5,613 nucleotides of DNA, from positions 1 to 5,613 of the forward strand of contig JAKPUV010000795.1 of NCBI GenBank assembly GCA_029554925.1. Reading direction: 5' to 3'. Below, in pieces: positions 1 to 5,613 of this stretch (positions are counted from its first letter, which is position 1; every line of letters begins with the position of its first letter). The notes beneath the pieces are model-generated. The model saw only the letters and a program-made list of their open reading frames with translations, had not been told where the DNA came from and did not search any database. The DNA comes from Candidatus Hydrogenedentota bacterium. Lineage in GTDB: Bacteria; Hydrogenedentota; Hydrogenedentia; Hydrogenedentales; CAITNO01. Both the position numbers and the translations under genes were made by a program.

Positions 1-62
1 CCGCATCCCGCAAGCAAAGCGGCCGCCCCCGCCAGCGTCACCCATGCAAACCGTCCTGCCAT
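1..62 (-). CDS. Lipoprotein, N-terminal fragment (signal peptide only)
   Basis: A short open frame begins with ATG at 62 and runs off the left edge after 20 codons: MAGRFAWVTLAGAAALLAGC. This is a textbook type II signal peptide: a positive residue (R4), a hydrophobic alanine/leucine-rich stretch, then the lipobox L-A-G-C with the cysteine as codon 20. The product is therefore predicted to be exported, lipidated on that Cys and membrane-anchored. A Shine-Dalgarno-like GAAGGGA lies 5 nt before the ATG, and an extended -10 promoter motif lies about 45 bp upstream. Nothing of the mature protein is visible, so function is unknown. It has the same orientation as the gcv operon but is separated from the ligase gene by 75 bp, so it is probably its own transcription unit. 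Confidence 0.72.
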   Translation of the reverse strand, partial: MAGRFAWVTLAGAAALLAGC

Positions 63-104
63 GCCGATCCCTTCGCCCGCCGGGGGCCGTTGTGCTCCCT
101 GTTC

Positions 105-113
105 AGTATACCA
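105..113 (-). promoter_or_regulatory. Extended -10 promoter motif for the lipoprotein gene
   Basis: Reading the minus strand, TGGTATACT combines a TGn extension with TATACT, which is 5 of 6 to TATAAT. It lies in the 75-bp gap between the ligase stop and the lipoprotein start. No good -35 box is seen 16-18 bp upstream, which is typical of extended -10 promoters. A transcript would start near 98, giving a leader of about 36 nt. This is inferred from motif match alone. Confidence 0.5.
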
Positions 114-137
114 GAGGAACCGGCCAACGTTTCGCGC

Positions 138-908
138 TCACAGCCGGAGATTCCAGGCGTCCAGCGCGTATTTTTCCCGCACCAGACGGTGCATTTCCTC
201 CCGTTCATGGGCCGCCGGAGTCGCGGCGGGCGGTTCCGCGCCAAACACCCCGGCCAGCATCCCGCGGAGGACTGCCGGGGCGGCCTGGATGCCCCCGACA
301 AACTCGGCGTGGCTGCGCGCGCCGCGGTATTCCGGGCGGTCGGACGGTTCCGCCAGATACCGCGCCATGCCCGCGTGGTCGGGCCGGTGGAGTAGCGTGC
401 CGTGATGGAGAAAGGCGTGTTTGCGGCGGCGCTGGGCGTTTCCGGAGACCTTGAGGCCGCCCACGGCCAGGTCACACACCCCCTCCTGCGAGGCCGCCAG
501 CCCAAGACGCTTCAGGCCACCGGTGATGCACGACAGGATCAGGCAGTAGGATCCCCGAAGGTCCCGGGTGCCCGGCCAGTCGTCGTAGCGCACCACCAAG
601 CTGAAATTGAGGCTTCCCGGCCCCTGAAGCACGCAGCCTCCGGCGGTGCATCGCCGCAGGACGGGCACTCCGTCCTCCGCGCAGGCATCCAAGCGGACCT
701 CCCGCTCGGCTTTTTGCGCGGAACCCAGCACGACGAAGGGGACGTCCGCCTCCCACAGCCGCAGGGTGGAGGGCGCTGCACCGTGCTCCACGGCGTCCAG
801 CACGGCCTCATCCAGCGCCAGGTGCTCTCGGGGTCCGAGTCCCGGCGCGTCAATCAGGCGCGGGCGCACCGTCAGCGTCCCGGCATCCCGGTCACGGCAG
901 GCTGGCAC
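138..908 (-). CDS. Small lipoate-protein ligase-like protein (LplA/LipB/BirA fold)
   Basis: The 256-aa product belongs to the biotin/lipoate ligase fold and probably attaches lipoate (or octanoate) to the lysine of GcvH. Visible motifs are RRCTAGG at residues 85-91 (the RRxxGG loop that holds the acyl-adenylate), GSLNFSL at 98-104, and GGLKVSGNAQRRR at 150-162, with K153 as the expected conserved lysine, followed by FLHHGTLL at 166-173. The start is GTG at 908, with AAGGA 8 nt upstream. It overlaps the gcvPB stop by 17 nt, so it is probably translationally coupled to the operon. A downstream GTG at 869 is a less supported alternative. At 256 aa it lacks the C-terminal accessory domain of E. 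coli LplA (about 338 aa) and resembles the short archaeal-type LplA that needs a separate partner. The usual Asn of the RNDL motif is replaced by Cys (C145 in GVCDLA). An octanoyltransferase role cannot be excluded. Confidence 0.82.
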   Translation of the reverse strand: MPACRDRDAGTLTVRPRLIDAPGLGPREHLALDEAVLDAVEHGAAPSTLRLWEADVPFVVLGSAQKAEREVRLDACAEDGVPVLRRCTAGGCVLQGPGSLNFSLVVRYDDWPGTRDLRGSYCLILSCITGGLKRLGLAASQEGVCDLAVGGLKVSGNAQRRRKHAFLHHGTLLHRPDHAGMARYLAEPSDRPEYRGARSHAEFVGGIQAAPAVLRGMLAGVFGAEPPAATPAAHEREEMHRLVREKYALDAWNLRL

Positions 909-2334
909 AGTTGAGGTCCTTGGCGGCCTTCACCTCGTCCAGCCGCGTCACGGGAAGGCTTCCCGGCGCGGCCTTCAGCGCCTCGGGCGACGTGTCGGCC
1001 AGCCGCGCGATCTCCAGCATGTCGTCGCAGAAGGCGTCGAGTGTCTCCTTTGACTCCGTCTCCGTGGGCTCAATCATCACGCACTCTTTGACCGTGAGGG
1101 GGAAGTAGACTGTCGGGGCGTGATACCCCCGGTCCAGAAGGGCCTTGGCGATGTCCAGGGCGCGCGCGCCCTTCTCCGCCTGCGCCGCCGCGGTGAAGAC
1201 GCACTCGTGCATGCAGGTCCCCTCGAACGCGGGCCGGTAGGCCCCCCGCAGGCGCGCGAGAATGTAGTTCGCGTTCAGCACGGCGTTCTCGGCCACCGCC
1301 GCCAGCCCGTCACCCCCATAGTGCCGGAGAAACGCGTAGGCGCGCACGGCGATGAGGAAATTGCCGAAGAACGGGGCCATGCGCCCGATGGATTTCGGCG
1401 GCTCGCGGAGGACAAAGCCCTCCCCCGCCCTTTCCACCCGCGGCCCCGGCAGGTACGGCAGGAGCCGGTCCCCCACGGCGATGGCGCCGGAGCCCGGCCC
1501 GCCCATGCCGTGGGGGGTGGCGAAGGTCTTGTGGAGGTTGAAGTGCATCACGTCAAACCCCAAGTCGCCGGGACGGCACTTGCCCACGATGGCGTTGAGG
1601 TTCGCGCCGTCGTAGTACATGAGGGCGTCCACGGCGTGGGCCATTTCCGCGATCTCGGCCACCTGCGGCTCGAAGAGCCCGTGGGTGTTCGGGCAGGTCA
1701 GCATGACCGCCGCCACGTTGTCGTTCATGGCTTCCCGGAAGCGGTCCAGATCGGCCAGCCCCTCGGGGGTGGAGGGAATCTGGACCACATCGAAACCCGC
1801 CATGGCGGCGCTGGCCGGGTTGGTGCCGTGGGCGGAGTCGGGCACCAGCACTACCCGCTTGTGCGCGTTGCCCCGGTCGCGGTGGTAGGCGGCGATGAGC
1901 AGGGTCCCCGCGAGTTCGCCGTGCGCCCCGGCCATGGGCTGGAGGCAGGCGGCCTCCATGCCGCCCACCTGCGCCAGGATGCCCTCCACGGTGTGGACCA
2001 GTTCCAGCGCGCCCTGGCACGCGTCCCAATAGGCCGGCGTGGTGGACAGGTGCGGGTGTAGGGAGGCGAACCCCGGATGCGCGGCAACCGTCTCCGCGAC
2101 CTTGGGATTGTATTTCATGGTGCAGGAGCCGAGAGGATAGAAATGGCTGTCCAGCCCGAAATTGCGGCGGGACAGGTGCGTGAAGTGGCGCACCACGTCA
2201 AACTCGCCGACCTCCGGGAGCGCGGGCGGCGCTTCCCTCCGGAAGGCGGCGGGGAGTTCCACCGGGGGAACGTCCAGCGGATCCAGGGCCAGGGCGCGGC
2301 GGCCGGGGCGGCTTTTCTCAAAGATCAACTGCAT
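892..2334 (-). CDS. gcvPB: Glycine dehydrogenase (decarboxylating) subunit 2, P-protein beta
   Basis: This is the catalytic PLP-bearing half of a two-subunit P protein. It decarboxylates glycine and passes the aminomethyl group to the lipoyl arm of GcvH. The 480-aa length is normal for the family. Recognised blocks are FYPLGSCTMKYNPK (66-79), QPMAGAHGE (132-140), PDSAHGTNPASA (165-176), MYYDGANLNA (239-248) and HFNLHKTFATPHGMGGPG (264-281). K269 in the last block is the PLP Schiff-base lysine. The C-terminal part has EGTCMHECVF (371-380) and MIEPTETESKETLD (420-433). The start ATG at 2334 is chosen because GGAGG lies 6 nt upstream and the protein then begins MQLIFEKSRPG, as family members do; an in-frame extension to 2361 has no support. 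The first 17 nt overlap the end of gcvPA, so ribosomes finishing PA probably initiate PB and keep the two subunits in balance. Confidence 0.97.
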   Translation of the reverse strand: MQLIFEKSRPGRRALALDPLDVPPVELPAAFRREAPPALPEVGEFDVVRHFTHLSRRNFGLDSHFYPLGSCTMKYNPKVAETVAAHPGFASLHPHLSTTPAYWDACQGALELVHTVEGILAQVGGMEAACLQPMAGAHGELAGTLLIAAYHRDRGNAHKRVVLVPDSAHGTNPASAAMAGFDVVQIPSTPEGLADLDRFREAMNDNVAAVMLTCPNTHGLFEPQVAEIAEMAHAVDALMYYDGANLNAIVGKCRPGDLGFDVMHFNLHKTFATPHGMGGPGSGAIAVGDRLLPYLPGPRVERAGEGFVLREPPKSIGRMAPFFGNFLIAVRAYAFLRHYGGDGLAAVAENAVLNANYILARLRGAYRPAFEGTCMHECVFTAAAQAEKGARALDIAKALLDRGYHAPTVYFPLTVKECVMIEPTETESKETLDAFCDDMLEIARLADTSPEALKAAPGSLPVTRLDEVKAAKDLNCASLP

Positions 2335-3616
2335 GACACACCTCCTCGAGCGCGGCGGCAAACGCGTCCATCTCCGACCGCGTCCGCGTCTCCGTCACGG
2401 CAACCAGCAGTTCGTTTTCGTCCCCGGCGCCCACGGCGGCCAGGGGAAGCCCGGCGAGGAATCCCCGTTCAAGCATGCCGGCGGCGGCGCGCTCCGCCGG
2501 GATCGGCAGACGCACCGCAAACTCGTTGAAGGTCGGCCCGGGGTTCGCCACGGGGAACCGCGCCGCCAACCGCGCCTTTAGGTATTCCGCCTTGGCGTTG
2601 CAGGCCTCCGCCACCCCGCGCAGGCCCTCCGGCCCGGCAAGACAGAGGTAGATGAGCGCGCGCAGGGCGCAGAGCGCCTGGTTCGAGCAGATGTTCGAGT
2701 TTGCCTTCTCCCGCCGGATGTGCTGCTCCCGCGCCTGGAGGGTCAGCACAAACCCCCGCCTTCCCTCCGTGTCCACCGTCGCCGCCGCAATGCGGCCGGG
2801 CATCTTTCGGATGAGGGCCTTGCGCGCGGCAAGCACGCCGAGATAGGGGCCGCCGAAGCCCAGGGGCAGTCCGAGCCCCTGCCCTTCCGCCACGGCGATG
2901 TCCGCGCCCATGGCGCCCGGCGACTTCAGCAGCCCCAGGGACACGGGGTTGAAGGCCGCCACAAGCAGCGCGCCCGCCGCGTGGCAGGCGGCGGCAAGCT
3001 CCGAGAAGTCCGCCAGATCGCCCCGGAAGGCGGGATTCTGCACGATGACGCAGGCGGCCCCCTCCGGGTTCGCGCCGTCGGCAATCTCCATGTCCAGATT
3101 GGCGGTGTGCGTGAGAAGAATGCGCCGCCAGACGGGGTTCACGGAGGGGTGCACCCGGACCACGCCGCGGCCCGTGGCGCGGCAGGCCATGACGGCCGCC
3201 TCAAAAAGCGCCGTGCCGCCGTCATAGAGCGAGGCGTTGGCGCACTCCATGTCCGTGAGCCGGCAGACGGCGGACTGGTACTCGTAGATCGCCTGGAGGG
3301 TGCCCTGGGCCGCTTCGGGCTGGTAGGGCGTATAGGCCGTGAAAAACTCGCTCCGCGAGGCGAGGGCATCCACCGCCGACGGGATGAAATGGTCGTAGTA
3401 CCCCGCGCCGAGAAAAGACACCGGGGAGACCCGGTTCTTTTCCGCAAGCCCGGCGACGTGGCGGCGCAGGGCGGCCTCGGCCATGCCGGGCGGCAGATCC
3501 CATCCGCGCATGCGGAGGGACTGGGGAATGACGGAGAACAGATCCTCGACGGAGGGCGCGCCGATGGCGGCGAGCATCTCCCGGCGGTCCTGTTCGGTCA
3601 CGGGAATCCAGCTCAT
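2318..3616 (-). CDS. gcvPA: Glycine dehydrogenase (decarboxylating) subunit 1, P-protein alpha
   Basis: This is the non-PLP-lysine half of the split P protein, forming the decarboxylase with GcvPB. The 432-aa product carries family blocks SFLGAGYYDHFIPSAVD (67-83), EFFTAYTPYQPEAAQGTLQA (90-109), ASLYDGGTALFEA (128-140), GLGLPLGFGGPYLGVLA (247-263) and REKANSNICSNQAL (302-315). It is slightly shorter than the usual roughly 445 aa but shows no visible gap. The start ATG at 3616 is supported by AAGGAG a short distance upstream and by the typical N-terminus MSWIPVTEQDRREML. An upstream in-frame start at 3652 would run back into gcvH and is rejected. It lies 25 bp after the gcvH stop and overlaps gcvPB by 17 nt. 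Confidence 0.96.
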   Translation of the reverse strand: MSWIPVTEQDRREMLAAIGAPSVEDLFSVIPQSLRMRGWDLPPGMAEAALRRHVAGLAEKNRVSPVSFLGAGYYDHFIPSAVDALASRSEFFTAYTPYQPEAAQGTLQAIYEYQSAVCRLTDMECANASLYDGGTALFEAAVMACRATGRGVVRVHPSVNPVWRRILLTHTANLDMEIADGANPEGAACVIVQNPAFRGDLADFSELAAACHAAGALLVAAFNPVSLGLLKSPGAMGADIAVAEGQGLGLPLGFGGPYLGVLAARKALIRKMPGRIAAATVDTEGRRGFVLTLQAREQHIRREKANSNICSNQALCALRALIYLCLAGPEGLRGVAEACNAKAEYLKARLAARFPVANPGPTFNEFAVRLPIPAERAAAGMLERGFLAGLPLAAVGAGDENELLVAVTETRTRSEMDAFAAALEEVCHAVDL

Positions 3617-3641
3617 GTTCCTCTCCTTTCCAGGGGCCGGG

Positions 3642-4022
3642 TCACTCGCCACAGAAGGCTTTGTACTGGTCGTGGGTCATCAGGGATTCCAGGGAGGCGG
3701 GGTCCACGTCCTGAAGCTTGAAGAACCAGCCGGCGCCGTAGGGCTCCTGGTTGACCAGCTCCGTGGCGGCATCGAGTTCCGCATTGACTGCGGCCACGAC
3801 CCCGGCGACGGGGGCGTAGATGTCGCTGGCGGCCTTGACGGACTCCACCTCGGCGGCCTTGGCGCCCTGTTCCAGGCGCGCTCCGGGCCTCGGCAGGTCC
3901 ACATAGGTCACGTCCCCCAGCTCGTGCTGGGCGTGGTCGCTGATGCCAACGACATACAGTCCGCCGTCGTCGGCGCCGATCCATTCATGGGTCTCGGTGA
4001 AACGCAGCAATTCGGGGTTCAT
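3642..4022 (-). CDS. gcvH: Glycine cleavage system H protein (lipoyl carrier)
   Basis: This small acidic carrier shuttles the aminomethyl group from P to T and electrons to L on a swinging lipoyl-lysine arm. Its 126 aa match the normal size. The N-terminal FTETHEWI (8-15) and VGISDHAQHELGDVTYVDLP (25-44) are typical. The lipoylation site is ESVKAASDIYAP (60-71), with K63 the modified lysine, followed by GVVAAVN and the C-terminal GAGWFFKL (96-103). The start ATG at 4022 has a strong GAGGAGGA Shine-Dalgarno about 7 nt upstream, inside the 22-bp gap after gcvT. K63 is the probable substrate of the ligase-like enzyme encoded at the end of the operon. Confidence 0.97.
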   Translation of the reverse strand: MNPELLRFTETHEWIGADDGGLYVVGISDHAQHELGDVTYVDLPRPGARLEQGAKAAEVESVKAASDIYAPVAGVVAAVNAELDAATELVNQEPYGAGWFFKLQDVDPASLESLMTHDQYKAFCGE

Positions 4023-4044
4023 GGGGGTGTCCTCCTCGAAGGGG

Positions 4045-5124
4045 TTATCCGGTGATCTTCACTCTGCAGGTTCCCTCCCGGTACACGGGGGCCTCGCAGA
4101 CTTCAATTTCCAGGGCGCGCGGTCCGGCGGTGAGCCGTTTTCCGGGCACGGCCGCCGCCGGGGACAGGTAGGCCAGTCCCACACCGCAGCCAAGGCTCGG
4201 TCCGAAGGTTCCGCTGGTAACGGTGCCCGCGCGGTCCGCACCGTCAAACACCTCGAACCCCGCGCGCGGCGCCCTGCGGTCCAGGGACTTCACCGGGGTC
4301 AGGCGCTCGTAATCGCCCGCATCGCGCTGGTGAAGAAGCCGGGCCTTGCCGGGAAACTCGGTTTCCCAGGCGATGAAACGGTCCATGGCGGTTTCCAGCG
4401 GCGTGCGCGAAGGGTCCAGATCATCCCCGTTCAGCGGATAGGCCATCTCCGAGCGCAGGGTGTCCCGGGCCCCCAGGCCGCAGGGCATCGTACCCTCCGC
4501 CGCCAGCACGGCGTCCCACACCGCCTCTCCGGCGTCCGCGGGGACATAGAGTTCGTAGCCCAGCTCTCCCGTGTAGCCCGCGCGGGTGACCACCAGGGGA
4601 ACACCGCGCCACTCCGTCCGCACGCCGCTCCAATAGGCGAGCGGCGCGGCGGCCTGAAGCCCCAGGGAAAGGAGAATCTCCCGGGAGCGCGGCCCCTGCA
4701 CGTCAATTTTCGCCGTGGCCGCCGACTGGTCCTCCACGCCGGGCACCCGCGCCGCCAACAGGGCGGACACCTCCTCCAGGGGGCCGGCATTGGTGACGAA
4801 ATACATCTCCTCCTGGGAGAGGCGCAGGGCCACGCAGTCGTCAATGATGCCGGCGTCGGCGTTCAGCAGCGCGGTGTACCGGCAGCGCCCGGTCTTAAGA
4901 GCGGTCAGGTTGCCGATGACCAGGCGGTCCAGCGCGGCGATGGCTTCCGCGCCCCGGACCATGAACTCGCCCATGTGCGAGCAGTCGAAGACTCCGGCGG
5001 CACGGCGGGTGTGCAGGTGCTCCTCCACGATTCCCCGGAACTGCACTGGAAGGGCCCATCCGTGAAAATCCACCACGCGGGCGCCGTGACGGGCATAGGC
5101 GTTAAAAAGCGGCGTTTGACGCAT
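4045..5124 (-). CDS. gcvT: Aminomethyltransferase (glycine cleavage T protein)
   Basis: It transfers the one-carbon unit from aminomethyl-lipoyl GcvH to tetrahydrofolate, giving 5,10-methylene-THF and ammonia. The 359 aa are close to the roughly 364 aa of the E. coli protein. Seen are the N-terminal TPLFNAYARHGARVVDFHGW (4-23), VFDCSHMGEFMVRG (45-58), NADAGIIDDCVALRL (88-102, whose IIDD holds the family's essential Asp), AGYTGELGYELYVP (182-195), GLGARDTLRSEMAYPLNGDD (216-235) and the barrel segment GTVTSGTFGPSLGCGVGLAY. The start ATG at 5124 is chosen because GGGGAG lies 7 nt upstream and the N-terminus then aligns with the family. The frame stays open to 5343, but that stretch crosses the riboswitch and has no homology-like sequence. 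It is first in the operon, so its leader probably controls all five genes. Confidence 0.96.
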   Translation of the reverse strand: MRQTPLFNAYARHGARVVDFHGWALPVQFRGIVEEHLHTRRAAGVFDCSHMGEFMVRGAEAIAALDRLVIGNLTALKTGRCRYTALLNADAGIIDDCVALRLSQEEMYFVTNAGPLEEVSALLAARVPGVEDQSAATAKIDVQGPRSREILLSLGLQAAAPLAYWSGVRTEWRGVPLVVTRAGYTGELGYELYVPADAGEAVWDAVLAAEGTMPCGLGARDTLRSEMAYPLNGDDLDPSRTPLETAMDRFIAWETEFPGKARLLHQRDAGDYERLTPVKSLDRRAPRAGFEVFDGADRAGTVTSGTFGPSLGCGVGLAYLSPAAAVPGKRLTAGPRALEIEVCEAPVYREGTCRVKITG

Positions 5125-5204
5125 CGTCATACTCCCCGCCGCCGGGTCGAAGACCGGCGACCGGCAAGAATCCAGCCCTGTCTTCCCCGCAGGGAAGGCG
5201 ATGC
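5125..5204 (-). promoter_or_regulatory. Probable translational expression platform and RBS of gcvT
   Basis: This 80-nt stretch joins the aptamer to the gcvT start. CTTCCC (5197-5192) forms a tight hairpin with GGGAAG (5187-5182, loop TGCG). The same CTTCCC can instead pair with the Shine-Dalgarno GGGGAG (5137-5132) over 6 bp with one G-U. A second hairpin (5161-5152 with 5148-5138, one bulged C) ends one base before the Shine-Dalgarno. No run of U follows any of these stems, which argues against an intrinsic terminator and for control of ribosome access. The pairings are seen in the sequence; the switching mechanism is inferred. Confidence 0.5.
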
Positions 5205-5277
5205 GCCCAGGCGAGCGGCTTGGCCGCCTGCTGCTTCCCCGTGGTTTGACCACGTACTCTCGCCAGTCACAGCAGGC
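5205..5277 (-). promoter_or_regulatory. ZTP/ZMP riboswitch aptamer (pfl motif)
   Basis: On the minus strand the order of conserved parts matches the pfl/ZTP motif. P1 is an 8-bp stem, GCCTGCTG (5277-5270) with CAGCAGGC (5233-5226). It encloses GTGACTGGCGAG, then a P2 hairpin CGTGG/CCACG (5254-5250 and 5244-5240, extendable by one T-A pair), then the conserved CCACGGGGAAGC. After P1 comes a P3 element of GCC (5224-5222) with GGC (5207-5205), whose loop carries CTCGCC. That CTCGCC (5215-5210) is perfectly complementary to GGCGAG (5264-5259) between P1 and P2, giving the diagnostic pseudoknot, and it runs into CGCCTGGGC, the family's most conserved box. Known members bind ZMP/ZTP, which accumulate when 10-formyl-THF is short, and usually turn on one-carbon and purine genes. 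Its position 80 nt before gcvT places glycine cleavage under this signal. Confidence 0.88.
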
Positions 5278-5292
5278 CGGAGGGGCTCGGGT

Positions 5293-5321
5293 ATGATGCC
5301 ACACGAAAACGCCCGCGTCAA
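5293..5321 (-). promoter_or_regulatory. Sigma-70-type promoter of the gcv operon
   Basis: TTGACG (5321-5316, 5 of 6 to the -35 consensus) and CATCAT (5298-5293, 4 of 6 to the -10 consensus) are separated by exactly 17 bp. A start near 5287 would put the riboswitch P1 stem about 10 nt into the transcript, just where an aptamer should begin. The geometry makes this the likely operon promoter; the motif match alone would be only moderate. Confidence 0.68.
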
Positions 5322-5325
5322 ATCT

Positions 5326-5355
5326 TTCCCAAACCAGCGCCAAAAAAACTGGGAA
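5326..5355 (-). repeat. Inverted repeat just upstream of the gcv promoter
   Basis: On the minus strand TTCCCA (5355-5350) and TGGGAA (5331-5326) form a perfect 6-bp inverted repeat with an 18-nt spacer that includes seven Ts. It ends 4 bp before the -35 box. It could be a regulator-binding site or the loose end of the upstream gene's transcript, but neither is demonstrated and a chance match is possible. Confidence 0.3.
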
Positions 5356-5373
5356 CGGGGCGCGCGTCTACTT

Positions 5374-5613
5374 TCAGGCCTGGAGAACCGGCGCGGGCAG
5401 CGTGCGCTGGATGCGGTCCAGACGGTAGCCAAACCCCGGTCCCGACAGGGTGACCCGGTCCAGCACGCCGTTGCGGCGGGTGTAGAGTCCCGGATGCACC
5501 TCCGACTCGGGCAGGCTGGCGGCGGGGTAGAACTGCATGCCGTTGCTTTCCACGCCCATAATAGTGCCCGCATGGGCGGCCAGTTGGACGTGCGGAATCT
5601 GGGCGAGCATGGG
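5374..5613 (-). CDS. C-terminal fragment, possibly enolase-superfamily (mandelate racemase/muconate lactonizing-like) protein
   Basis: The last 79 codons of a gene enter from the right edge and end with TGA at 5374-5376. The frame is open to the edge with good codon structure for this genome. The tail RRNGVLDRVTLSGPGFGYRLD resembles the xDGxLxxxxxPGLGxxLD end of mandelate racemase/muconate lactonizing enzymes, where a short strand and a PGxG turn close the protein. That similarity is from memory of the family pattern and is weak; the catalytic residues would lie outside the window. It stops about 50 bp before the gcv promoter and has no obvious functional link to glycine cleavage. Confidence 0.5.
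   Translation of the reverse strand, partial: PMLAQIPHVQLAAHAGTIMGVESNGMQFYPAASLPESEVHPGLYTRRNGVLDRVTLSGPGFGYRLDRIQRTLPAPVLQA

Noticed and set aside
138..908. Assignment of the ligase-like protein as LipM octanoyltransferase
   Set aside because: C145 lies 8 residues before the motif lysine, closer than the catalytic Cys of LipM as I recall it, and the surrounding GNAQRRR and HHGTLL motifs fit LplA-like ligases better; kept only as an alternative.
1120..2061. 313-aa plus-strand open frame antisense to gcvPB
   Set aside because: It lies wholly within gcvPB, has the His/Gly/Val/Arg-rich composition of a shadow frame in high-GC DNA, and shows no recognisable motif.
2720..3721. 333-aa plus-strand open frame antisense to gcvPA and gcvH
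   Set aside because: Same reasoning: low-complexity Arg/Gly/His composition, no motif, and the opposite strand carries certain genes.
5125..5290. Glycine riboswitch (single or tandem) before gcvT
   Set aside because: The expected glycine aptamer core and its tandem arrangement are not seen; the conserved boxes and pseudoknot fit the ZTP motif instead.
5125..5343. In-frame N-terminal extension of gcvT up to 5343
   Set aside because: The added 73 codons cross the riboswitch and its expression platform, give no recognisable protein, and the ATG at 5124 has a good Shine-Dalgarno and the family N-terminus.
5341..5373. Intrinsic terminator after the upstream gene (seven Ts on the minus strand at 5342-5348)
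   Set aside because: No GC-rich hairpin directly precedes the T run; only a few base pairs can be formed, so termination is not supported.
5127..5573. 148-aa minus-strand open frame over the leader and upstream gene
   Set aside because: It overlaps the better-supported upstream gene fragment, the promoter and the aptamer, and its arginine/serine/proline-rich product looks like an out-of-frame reading of GC-rich DNA.

Overview
The window comes from a GC-rich bacterial genome, and every convincing gene lies on the minus strand. Read in the direction of transcription (high to low coordinates) it holds: the 3' end of an unrelated gene (5374-5613); a 249-bp gap with a promoter and a riboswitch; a complete, tightly packed glycine cleavage operon gcvT-gcvH-gcvPA-gcvPB followed by a lipoate ligase-like gene (5124 down to 138); and the first 20 codons of a lipoprotein gene running off the left edge (62 down to 1).

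The operon encodes the T protein (aminomethyltransferase), the H protein (lipoyl carrier) and the P protein (PLP-dependent glycine decarboxylase) as two subunits, plus a small LplA-type enzyme that could load the lipoyl group onto H. The L protein (dihydrolipoamide dehydrogenase) is not in the window. Gaps are 22 and 25 bp (T/H and H/PA). The last two junctions (PA/PB and PB/ligase) are both 17-nt overlaps, so translation is probably coupled.

The most interesting element is the gcvT leader. It does not resemble the tandem glycine riboswitch usually expected before gcvT. It matches the ZTP/ZMP (pfl motif) riboswitch: P1 stem, the GTGACTGGCG segment, a P2 hairpin ending CCACGGGG, and the CGCCTGGGC box, with a perfect 6-bp pseudoknot. 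A TTGACG-17-CATCAT promoter sits just upstream. No U-tract follows the aptamer, and a pyrimidine segment can pair either with a nearby GGGAAG or with the gcvT Shine-Dalgarno, so control is more likely translational. The inference is that glycine cleavage, which makes 5,10-methylene-THF, is controlled here by a signal of 10-formyl-THF shortage (ZTP/ZMP) rather than by glycine.

Taxonomy cannot be fixed from the sequence. High GC, split GcvP and the type of ligase are compatible with several deep lineages, such as the Planctomycetota or Hydrogenedentota groups. This is only a suggestion.
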